DNA from: Euryarchaeota archaeon UBA463
Lineage (GTDB): Archaea; Thermoplasmatota; Poseidoniia; Poseidoniales; Thalassarchaeaceae
DNA length: 8,006 nucleotides
Direction of reading: 5' to 3'
Assembly: GCA_002501805.1 (NCBI GenBank)
Contig: DAOI01000001.1
Location: 1-8,006, forward strand
In this document: in pieces, positions 1 to 5,517 of the stretch
Position numbering within the stretch: the first letter of the stretch is position 1
Layout of the letters: each line of letters begins with the position of its first letter
Notes under the pieces: generated by a model
Databases searched by the model: none
Seen by the model: only the letters and a program-made list of their open reading frames with translations
Told to the model about the DNA's origin: nothing
Position numbers and translations under genes: made by a program

Positions 1-386
1 GTCATCAGGACTAGGAAGTGAATCCATGCCTTGCCGTTGACTACTTGGATTGTCGCTCCAGTCAGGAAGCCCAATCTTTCCGATTCTTCTTCGTCCTGCT
101 CAATAGTACTCGAAGTGGCTATCTTGTAAGAAAGATAGGCGATATACGCGGCACCTACGTATGTTAGTAAATCGAATACGGCTTGATTCTCCTCGATGAG
201 GTCGGTGGCCACTGCTACAAATAGTCCCAAGATCGACCAGCCGAATGCCATACCAGAAATCAGGATAAGCGTTCCACGAAAACCGTGTTGTGAGCCATGT
301 GCCGCACAAAGAACATTGTTTGGTCCTGGACTGAAGCACATTGGTATGATAAAGGCCAGACTGGCGATTAGCAGTTCAATATCCAT
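1..386 (-). CDS. LysE/RhtB-family amino-acid exporter (3' end outside the window)
   Basis: An inner-membrane exporter of the LysE/RhtB superfamily, whose members expel lysine, threonine, homoserine or similar compounds. Only the first 128 codons are present; the family is usually about 200 residues. Seen directly: an N-terminal hydrophobic segment (residues 5-19) running into the signature PGPNN (20-24), then HGSQHGFRGTL (30-40), a second membrane segment (about 40-60), a third around 72-90 ending YIAYLSYKIA, an acidic loop (95-104), and GFLTGATIQVVNGKAW (107-121), matching the family's 'GF..G...n.lNPKAW' block with NGK in place of NPK. The ATG at 386 is chosen because AGGTG lies six bases upstream and the protein begins just before the first helix. 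The gene follows the PLP enzyme by nine bases, so the two are probably one transcript, and the exported substrate may be a product or precursor of that enzyme (inference). Substrate cannot be read from the sequence. Confidence 0.9.
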   Translation of the reverse strand, partial: MDIELLIASLAFIIPMCFSPGPNNVLCAAHGSQHGFRGTLILISGMAFGWSILGLFVAVATDLIEENQAVFDLLTYVGAAYIAYLSYKIATSSTIEQDEEESERLGFLTGATIQVVNGKAWIHFLVLM

Positions 387-392
387 CAAGAA

Positions 393-397
393 CACCT
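393..397 (-). promoter_or_regulatory. Ribosome binding site of the LysE-type gene, overlapping the upstream stop codon
   Basis: On the minus strand AGGTG lies six bases before the exporter ATG, and its first two bases are the AG of the TAG stop codon of the PLP gene (stop at 398-396). The ribosome ending the upstream gene therefore sits on this site, which fits translational coupling and supports the chosen exporter start. Confidence 0.6.
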
Positions 398-1601
398 AGG
401 CTCTAGACAATAGTAACTCTCTGGCAGACTCTAGTCCCTTCTCTATATCGGACCACAAATCCTCGACTCCCTCGATACCGATACTCATCCTAACAAAACC
501 CGGTACCACCCCTGCCTCGTGTCTGACTTCTTCAGGTACAAACATGTGGCTCGAGTTGAAGGGGCACTCCACGAGGCTCTCTACTCCTCCGAGGCTGGTT
601 GCCTCGAAGATAATATCCAGGGACTTCATGAACTTCAGAGCAGAGTCGTCCCCTCCCTTGATGACGAATGCTAGCATACCACTCCCCCTCGGCATCGTTC
701 TGTTAGCTATCTCGAAGTCTGGATGGCTTTCCAGAGACGTATGTATGACCTTCTCTACCATATCGTGACTCTCCAGTCTCTTTGCAATATCAGCAGAGTT
801 TGATGCGTGTATCGGCATCCTTGCATGCAGGGTTCTCATCCCCCTTTCAAGGAGGTAGCACATATGTGGATCCGCGGCCCCACCGAGGTAAATTTTAGTA
901 TGGAAAATCTCAGCTATCAATTCCTTCTTTCCAGCTACAAAGCCCGCAGTTAGATCTGCGTGGCCCCCAAGATATTTCGTTCCCGAGTGAATCACAATAT
1001 CGAAGCCCATCTTGATTGGATTACACGACCAAGGGGACGCGAACGTATTATCCACTACAGAAACTAATCCATTTTTATTGGCGATCTCGGCAATTGCATT
1101 AAGGTCACAAACCTTCAATGTGGGGTTTGTCATTGTCTCTGCATAGAGTACCTTGGTGTTGTCCTGAATTGCTTGTTCATAACTTGAGGGGTCTCTAATG
1201 TCAGCCATTGTGACCTCGATTCCCATTCTTGGTAATATCTCAGTTAGAAGTGCGTATGTGCCACCATAGCAATCGGGTGTTGCCACAATATGATCCCCAG
1301 TGGAAAGTAGTGTCATCAGAGTGGTAGATATGGCGGCCATACCACTTGCGAATACTTCTGCGTCCTCTGCGCCTTCCAATGAAGCTAACTTAGCGGAAAC
1401 TACCTCTGAATTCACACTTGATATTCTGGAGTAGACTGGTCCGGTGTGATGCAATCCAGCGGCCCAGCCCTTGTACTTCTCTTCTGTGAGCCTATAGGTT
1501 GATGTCAAGAAAATCGGAGTAGTCGCCGAGCCCTCTACCTCTACCATTCCAGAATGAACCGCTTTGGTAGAGAACTCCTTGTCCTTGTCATCAGCCTCCA
1601 T
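396..1601 (-). CDS. Cys/Met metabolism PLP-dependent enzyme (cystathionine gamma-synthase/gamma-lyase type)
   Basis: A fold-type I PLP enzyme of the trans-sulfuration family, acting on cystathionine, an O-acylhomoserine, homocysteine or methionine in the cytoplasm. From the chosen ATG (1601) the protein has 401 residues, the usual length. Motifs seen: KAVHSG near the N-terminus (13-18), PVYSRISSVNSE (55-66), FASGMAAISTTL (84-95), DCYGGTYALL (110-119) with the cofactor-stacking Tyr, AETMTNP (154-160), VVDNTFASP (182-190) with the pyridine-binding Asp at 184, SGTKYLGGHAD (206-216) with the PLP lysine at 209, ERGMRTLHARM (252-262), SLGGVESL (336-343) and VRMSIGIEGVEDL (370-382). The usual 'YSRxxNPT' block reads YSRISSVNSE here. 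An in-frame ATG at 1646 would add 15 residues, but these lie outside the family's usual start and would cover the promoter of the divergent gene. Family is certain; the choice among synthase, lyase and sulfhydrylase is not possible by eye. Followed by an amino-acid exporter. Confidence 0.93.
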   Translation of the reverse strand: MEADDKDKEFSTKAVHSGMVEVEGSATTPIFLTSTYRLTEEKYKGWAAGLHHTGPVYSRISSVNSEVVSAKLASLEGAEDAEVFASGMAAISTTLMTLLSTGDHIVATPDCYGGTYALLTEILPRMGIEVTMADIRDPSSYEQAIQDNTKVLYAETMTNPTLKVCDLNAIAEIANKNGLVSVVDNTFASPWSCNPIKMGFDIVIHSGTKYLGGHADLTAGFVAGKKELIAEIFHTKIYLGGAADPHMCYLLERGMRTLHARMPIHASNSADIAKRLESHDMVEKVIHTSLESHPDFEIANRTMPRGSGMLAFVIKGGDDSALKFMKSLDIIFEATSLGGVESLVECPFNSSHMFVPEEVRHEAGVVPGFVRMSIGIEGVEDLWSDIEKGLESARELLLSRA

Positions 1602-1612
1602 GGCGATGCGAG

Positions 1613-1619
1613 AGTATAT
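1613..1619 (+). promoter_or_regulatory. TATA box for the polyprenol-kinase-type gene (leaderless promoter)
   Basis: AGTATAT is centred about 28 bases upstream of the ATG at 1645, the distance expected between an archaeal TATA element and the transcription start. No Shine-Dalgarno sequence precedes that ATG, so transcription starting at or next to the ATG would give a leaderless mRNA. The box lies in the 43-base gap between the divergent starts at 1601 and 1645. This is a reading of spacing and composition only. Confidence 0.5.
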
Positions 1620-1644
1620 CTGGTCATCAACTCTGCGCTTTGGC

Positions 1645-2322
1645 ATGGAGGTACAGCTTTACTATTCATTAATCATGGGAATCTATGTGATGTTGGTTCT
1701 CTATTCAACAAAGGTTCCCTATAGAATGATGGTCGAAAGAGGCGTGGAAGACATTCGTGCAGTATACTACAACAGGAAGATCGTGCATATGTTCGCCGGG
1801 GGGGTCGGGTCACTTTGCGTGCCGTTTCTCTTCACTGACTTCTGGTACCCCATGGTCTGTGGAATTATACTAACCATATTCACTTATGTCGCCCATGTTT
1901 CTGGGAGGAGGATGTACTGGTTTCAGACGGAACAGAATCAGAATGATGTGAAGTTCTCACTGATGTGGTGGGTATCGATCACTGTAATCTGGGCATTAGT
2001 TGGCGATCCCTGGTTAGCAATCATTCCTTCGCTATTCATGGCATTCGGAGATGGAATCACAGGAGTGGTTAGGAATCTCGTGGTAAGAAAGAGGTCGAAG
2101 AGCCCTATAGGAAATGTGTTCATGTTCATTGTTAGCGCCCCTTTGGGCTGGTATGTCGGAGGCCTTGGAGACCCCTCTCTGCCTGGTTGGGGGTTGATAG
2201 CCGCTGCTGTAGCTACGTTTGTAGAGAGATACGAGTTCGGCCCAATCGATGACAATATACTAATCACTGTATTCTCGACTGTTGTTCTGATGGTCGGCGT
2301 TTATTCGGGCCCGCTGTTCTGA
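1645..2322 (+). CDS. Membrane kinase of the dolichol/phytol kinase superfamily (polyprenol kinase-like)
   Basis: A 225-residue polytopic membrane protein resembling the CTP-dependent lipid-alcohol kinases SEC59, DGK1 and VTE5/VTE6, which phosphorylate dolichol, diacylglycerol, phytol or phytyl phosphate. Seen: an N-terminal membrane helix (about 4-21), then YNRKIVHMFAGG (42-53), the RKxxH block common to this group; helices around 52-65, 68-86, 106-134; FGDGITG (134-140); a basic loop RKRSKSPIGN (148-157); a helix about 158-172; and AAVATFVERYE (187-197) leading to PIDDN (200-204), the acidic 'E...DDN' end block of the family; then a last helix (about 205-222). The start is the ATG at 1645 because a TATA box sits about 28 bases upstream; the open frame extends back to 1564 but that part overlaps the divergent PLP gene. 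The substrate is unknown. In an archaeon a geranylgeraniol-type or other isoprenoid alcohol is plausible (inference). A CDP-archaeol synthase or cytidylyltransferase label is a possible alternative. Confidence 0.8.
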   Translation: MEVQLYYSLIMGIYVMLVLYSTKVPYRMMVERGVEDIRAVYYNRKIVHMFAGGVGSLCVPFLFTDFWYPMVCGIILTIFTYVAHVSGRRMYWFQTEQNQNDVKFSLMWWVSITVIWALVGDPWLAIIPSLFMAFGDGITGVVRNLVVRKRSKSPIGNVFMFIVSAPLGWYVGGLGDPSLPGWGLIAAAVATFVERYEFGPIDDNILITVFSTVVLMVGVYSGPLF

Positions 2323-3035
2323 GAATTCCTCTGTCTCTGGGCCTCTACAGCCACGGCACTCAATGGAGCCTGGAGATTGAATGAGGGGACGAATCCCGTC
2401 ATGGGAATACGGATAACCTCATCCGAATATTCGAGAATGTCTTTCGAGATTCCTTTCTTCTCTCCCCCTACGATGAGCACTATGTTTCCTGTGAGATCGG
2501 CTTCCCAGGGGCTCTTGGTCCCAGTATCCTCTACTGAAATAATCCTAAAGCCAGCGTCCTTGGCCTTTTTCACAGCTTGGAAGCCGTCACCCCAATGAAC
2601 GGGGATGAATCTGTGAGCCTTCATTGACGCTCTTTTTGCCGCCTTCCTCTCTGTGTTAGATAGTTCAGCATCCACAATTACTGCGTCTGCTCCAGAAACC
2701 TCTGCAGTCCTGATGCAGAAGCCGATATTTACAGGATAGGCGGCTCCTGCTAAAAGCCATATTAATCCTCCTGCTTCGATACTCTCGTCGAGATCTAGGG
2801 TTGGATCTCTACCAACCAGTGCCAGAATTTCAGGGACCCCCTCTGAGTTATCTCGTGACATTCTCCATATGTCATTTTCAGAGCCCCTGATGATACGTAT
2901 TCCCCTATCACTGGCCATTTTCAGGATCTTTTCCAGCTGTTCGCTTTCCGCCCCTCTCTTGACTAGTACGAGTCGGATATCCTCGTTTTCCTCTAAGGAT
3001 TGGGAAACCTCTGTAATGCCACATCTTTGCATCAT
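2301..3035 (-). CDS. SpoU/TrmH-family RNA 2'-O-methyltransferase
   Basis: A SPOUT-fold, SAM-dependent enzyme that methylates a ribose 2'-OH in rRNA or tRNA; the exact target is not readable. From the start used here it has 244 residues. The N-terminal part (about 18-76) looks like the L30e-like substrate-binding domain and ends SEGVPEILALVGR. The catalytic knot follows: motif 1 NIGFCIRTAEVSGADAVIV (103-121) with Arg109; motif 2 IVLIVGGEKKGIS (185-197); motif 3 IPMTGFVPSFNLQAPLSAV (210-228), then EAQRQR (231-236). Motif 3 usually reads SLNVSxA, so SFNLQAP is unusual. Start choice: ATGs occur at 3041, 3035 and 3032. AGGAG at 3048-3044 is only two bases from the first but eight from the second, so 3035 is preferred; the 3041 ATG overlaps the upstream TGA as ATGA. 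The 3' end overlaps the convergent kinase gene by 22 bases. Third gene of the CutA-YczE unit. Confidence 0.9.
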   Translation of the reverse strand: MMQRCGITEVSQSLEENEDIRLVLVKRGAESEQLEKILKMASDRGIRIIRGSENDIWRMSRDNSEGVPEILALVGRDPTLDLDESIEAGGLIWLLAGAAYPVNIGFCIRTAEVSGADAVIVDAELSNTERKAAKRASMKAHRFIPVHWGDGFQAVKKAKDAGFRIISVEDTGTKSPWEADLTGNIVLIVGGEKKGISKDILEYSDEVIRIPMTGFVPSFNLQAPLSAVAVEAQRQRNSQNSGPE

Positions 3036-3037
3036 TG

Positions 3038-3712
3038 TCATTGCTCCTGTTGTCTTCCTATCTCTCCTGCAATATTGAGGCAGACGGCCACTGTAGGACC
3101 TATCATCACAGCGAAAATAACCGTTCCTATCCCTACAGTCCCCCCCAGAGACCAGCCTACGATCACTACTGAAATTTCTATCGCCGCTCTAACATTGCCT
3201 ATCGGATATCCAGAAGCTCTTTGCATTCCTGTCATCCATCCATCTCTAGGGCCAGGACCTAGGTTTGCTGTCAGATAAATCCCACTACCTATCCCCACCA
3301 AGGCAATCCCTCCAATGACTTGTATTAAGGATTCAAACGCTCCTTCGGGCGTGGGTAGAATAGGCAACATGTATTCGATAGCAACAGCGATTAGTATAGC
3401 ATTTAGAATCGTACCTATCCCTGGTTTTTCTCTCAGTGGAATCCACAACAATAGAACTGCAACACTGACAAAGAAAGTTGCTTGACCAATGGTTCGATCC
3501 ATCATCAATGCAATTCCCTCCGCTAAAACTGTCCAAGGAGTATTGCCTACACCGGCGGCCACGATAACCGCGTCTCCTGTTCCAAATATCCATAGTCCGA
3601 CGCATAATATTAGCAGAGTAGAGGGCCTTGGCCTCGGTTCCATTGGGTCTGTGGAGCTCCACCACGTGACAGGGACTTCCTTTGCCGGTTTGAGTATTGA
3701 ACGCAACCCCAT
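3038..3712 (-). CDS. YczE/YyaS/YitT-type integral membrane protein
   Basis: A 224-residue membrane protein resembling the YczE/YyaS/YitT family, whose biochemical role is not established; some relatives sit beside transcription or antibiotic-production genes. Seen: a polar, Pro/Arg-rich N-terminal segment (1-30); helices around 31-52, 75-95, 98-118, 128-148 and 176-213 (possibly two); and the family's repeated Gly/Pro motif, first as GVGNTPWTVLAEGIA (54-68) and again as LGPGPRDGWMTGMQRASGYPIGNVRAAIE (151-179, key residues GPGPRDG and the VR...E pair), followed by GWSLGGTVGIGTV (186-198). The two related blocks suggest an internal duplication. The start is the first ATG after the CutA stop, 15 bases away; an ATG at residue 24 would drop the polar segment. 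A GGGGA about 11 bases upstream is a weak ribosome site. The TGA overlaps the methyltransferase ATG by the ATGA arrangement, so the two are probably translated together. Confidence 0.82.
   Translation of the reverse strand: MGLRSILKPAKEVPVTWWSSTDPMEPRPRPSTLLILCVGLWIFGTGDAVIVAAGVGNTPWTVLAEGIALMMDRTIGQATFFVSVAVLLLWIPLREKPGIGTILNAILIAVAIEYMLPILPTPEGAFESLIQVIGGIALVGIGSGIYLTANLGPGPRDGWMTGMQRASGYPIGNVRAAIEISVVIVGWSLGGTVGIGTVIFAVMIGPTVAVCLNIAGEIGRQQEQ
3044..3048 (-). promoter_or_regulatory. Ribosome binding site of the RNA methyltransferase gene
   Basis: On the minus strand AGGAG lies inside the last codons of the YczE-type gene. It is two bases from the ATG at 3041, too close for normal initiation, but eight bases from the in-frame ATG at 3035. 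It therefore decides in favour of the second ATG as the main start. Confidence 0.5.
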
Positions 3713-3727
3713 GTTATCGAGAGTCCC

Positions 3728-4045
3728 CTATCGCCCCTGAACCCAATTGAGGTACTGACGGGTAGAATTGGCCTCCCACCATATTATCTGAGGAGATTCG
3801 TAAGGATGAGTATCGTTGATTCTGGTCATCAATTGCTCGGTTTTATCGATGGATGTCTTGAATTGGATTCTCCACTCTGGGCCATATTCTATTTTGTCTT
3901 GCCACCTGTATGTTGAGTCTACTAAATTTCGTTGGGCGCAGGCTGCAATTTTTTCATTGATTATTGAGAATGTCCACTCTCCAACCTCTGCCTCGAGCCA
4001 TTCGCCCGGAAGGGTTGTTTGAACTACTGAAATCATCTCATTCAT
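3728..4045 (-). CDS. cutA: CutA family protein (periplasmic/cytoplasmic divalent-cation tolerance protein)
   Basis: A small (105-residue) trimeric ferredoxin-like protein of the CutA1 family, linked by early genetics to copper tolerance but with no agreed biochemical function; it resembles the PII signal proteins in fold. The family pattern is complete: ISVVQTTLPG (5-14), KIAACAQ (32-38), DSTYRWQDKIEYGPEWRIQF (43-62) with the conserved Tyr-x-Trp, acidic and Glu residues, Lys63, THPYESPQI (79-87) and the C-terminal YLNWV (98-102). No signal peptide is seen, so it acts in the cytoplasm. The ATG at 4045 is used; an in-frame ATG nine bases further on would also give a full domain, and neither has a clear ribosome site. 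It is the first gene of the minus-strand unit and divergent from the flavoprotein gene across a 47-base gap. The neighbours do not reveal a metal-related pathway. Confidence 0.93.
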   Translation of the reverse strand: MNEMISVVQTTLPGEWLEAEVGEWTFSIINEKIAACAQRNLVDSTYRWQDKIEYGPEWRIQFKTSIDKTEQLMTRINDTHPYESPQIIWWEANSTRQYLNWVQGR

Positions 4046-4092
4046 GACTATCGGAGGGGGTGAGTCGACAAGAAGCCATTGGCATAGTTTGA

Positions 4093-5508
4093 ATGAGTAG
4101 TGCGTGTTCGGTGGTGCGAGGTGTGACAGTGGAATCGTGGGAGATGCCTATCGATACTGGCGAAGTACCAGCTGATGGCTCGGATTTCGATGTTATCGTC
4201 GTTGGAGGGGGGCCGGGAGGATCTGCGGCCGCGGCATATAATGCTCTCAATGGCTGTAAGGTCCTTTTGATTGAGAAGAATGTTTGGCCCAGAGACAAGG
4301 TATGTGGGGACGCAGTAGGAGGAAAATCACTGTCCCATGTAGAGGAGCTGGGAGTTCTTCCGATGGTTCAGAGTACCCCGTACTACCAGGTTGATTCGAT
4401 TCTCTTCGGTAGTGCGAGTGGTTCTGAAGTAAGGGTGATGCTGCCCAAAGAGAGCTATGAGGAGAAGGGCCTGATGTCCGGTTACTCACTTCCCAGAGTA
4501 CAATTCGACTACATGATGTTCAAGAAAGCCACTGAGATAGTCAAAGAGAACGGCGGATCGGTTATACAGGGGTTCACGGTAAAGGAGATACTTAGTGAAA
4601 AGGCTGGTGGAACAACAGTCATCAAGGGAGTCTCTGGAAAGTTCGGGGGTTCCAGATCGGAGTCCCCGGTGTTATCGTTCAAGTCCCTAGTCACCATAGG
4701 AGCTGGTGGCTATAACTGCCCAGTATCCAGAAAAATAACAGAGGTTCACAGTGAGCCTCACAAGGATGATGAGCACTTCTGTGGAGGCTACCGAGAGTAC
4801 TGGGAGAATGTAGGGGGACTGGAGGATCCTGAGGGCCCAATTGAGATTCACTTCGTAGATGAAGTCATACCCGGTTATTTCTGGCTCTTCCCAGTAGGTG
4901 ACGGCGTGGTAAACGTAGGTATTGGAATGCTAATCTCTGAGGAGAAGAAGGGCAAGAGGAAGGGATCATGGAGAGGGCTTAAGAAAACTCAGAAGTGGTT
5001 GATCAATGAACACCCAAGATTCAAGGATAGATTCGCAAATTCAAAGATGGTGGAAGGGTCTGCGAAGGGGTGGCAACTGCCTTTCGGGTCTCCCAGGAAA
5101 AATCCTCCATCTCATCAACCCAGGAGAGGGGCCATGGCAGGAGCGATGACCGTAGGAGATGCTGCCAGCTTAGTCGACCCATTTAGTGGGGAGGGGATTG
5201 GTAATGCCCTACTTTCAGCAAAATTGACGAGTAAGCATTTCGATAAGGCCTTGCACTCAGACGGCTTTACATTGGAGGCTTCGGATGCATACATGGAGGA
5301 ACTATGGGATATTTTAGGAAAGGAGCTTTCGAATTCTAAGACATTGCAGAAAATGATGAAGTGGAAGCGTCTGACTAGCTGGTTCATCAACAAGGCCAAT
5401 AAAAAGAAGGAGATTGGCACTATGATGTCAGAAATGATTGCTAGTAAAGATGCTCAGACCGAGTTATGGAATCCATGGTTTTTGTTCAAGACTCTTGTCT
5501 TGCCCTGA
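4093..5508 (+). CDS. Geranylgeranyl reductase family FAD-dependent oxidoreductase
   Basis: A flavoprotein of the geranylgeranyl reductase (GGR/ChlP) family, which hydrogenates double bonds of geranylgeranyl chains, in archaea those of the diether/tetraether membrane lipids. Seen: Rossmann FAD motif FDVIVVGGGPGGSAAAAYNA (32-51), an acidic strand end LLIEK (58-62), PRDKVCGDAVGGKSL (66-80) with the family's CGD block, the sheet motif GYFWLFPVGDGVVNVGIGM (261-279, 'YxWxFP..dg.vNVG'), and the second FAD motif VGDAASLVDPFSGEGIGNAL (354-373). At 471 residues it is longer than archaeal enzymes of about 400 that I recall; the extra length is mostly a basic stretch (284-345) and a lysine-rich tail (415-471). 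The start is uncertain: ATG at 4093, GTG codons at 4111-4129, or ATG at 4144, which would leave 15 residues before the FAD strand; none has a good ribosome site. Followed by a HAD phosphatase. A different polyprenyl or quinone substrate is possible. Confidence 0.88.
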   Translation: MSSACSVVRGVTVESWEMPIDTGEVPADGSDFDVIVVGGGPGGSAAAAYNALNGCKVLLIEKNVWPRDKVCGDAVGGKSLSHVEELGVLPMVQSTPYYQVDSILFGSASGSEVRVMLPKESYEEKGLMSGYSLPRVQFDYMMFKKATEIVKENGGSVIQGFTVKEILSEKAGGTTVIKGVSGKFGGSRSESPVLSFKSLVTIGAGGYNCPVSRKITEVHSEPHKDDEHFCGGYREYWENVGGLEDPEGPIEIHFVDEVIPGYFWLFPVGDGVVNVGIGMLISEEKKGKRKGSWRGLKKTQKWLINEHPRFKDRFANSKMVEGSAKGWQLPFGSPRKNPPSHQPRRGAMAGAMTVGDAASLVDPFSGEGIGNALLSAKLTSKHFDKALHSDGFTLEASDAYMEELWDILGKELSNSKTLQKMMKWKRLTSWFINKANKKKEIGTMMSEMIASKDAQTELWNPWFLFKTLVLP

Positions 5509-5513
5509 GGTGA
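5507..5513 (+). promoter_or_regulatory. Ribosome binding site of the HAD phosphatase gene
   Basis: GAGGTGA lies four bases before the ATG at 5518 and overlaps the last two bases of the reductase TGA stop (5506-5508). It is the strongest Shine-Dalgarno match in the window, fixes the phosphatase start, and makes coupled translation of the two genes likely. Confidence 0.75.
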
Positions 5514-5517
5514 TGAG

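Noticed and set aside
100..339. Open frame of 79 codons on the minus strand
   Set aside because: It overlaps the LysE-type gene in another frame; the overlapping frame carries PGPNN and other family motifs, while this one has no recognisable features.
1564..1644. 27-codon N-terminal extension of the kinase frame
   Set aside because: It runs antisense through the PLP gene's N-terminus, is polar, and lies upstream of the TATA box that fits the ATG at 1645.
1938..2267. Open frame of 109 codons opposite the kinase gene
   Set aside because: It is antisense to a membrane protein with clear superfamily motifs, has no ribosome site and no recognisable domain.
3333..3665. Open frame of 110 codons on the minus strand
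   Set aside because: It is Arg/Cys-rich and without domain signals, and sits within the YczE-type gene, whose frame shows membrane helices and family motifs.
4038..4489. Two minus-strand open frames opposite the start of the reductase gene
   Set aside because: They mirror the FAD-binding region on the other strand and show low-complexity Pro/Ser composition with no motifs.
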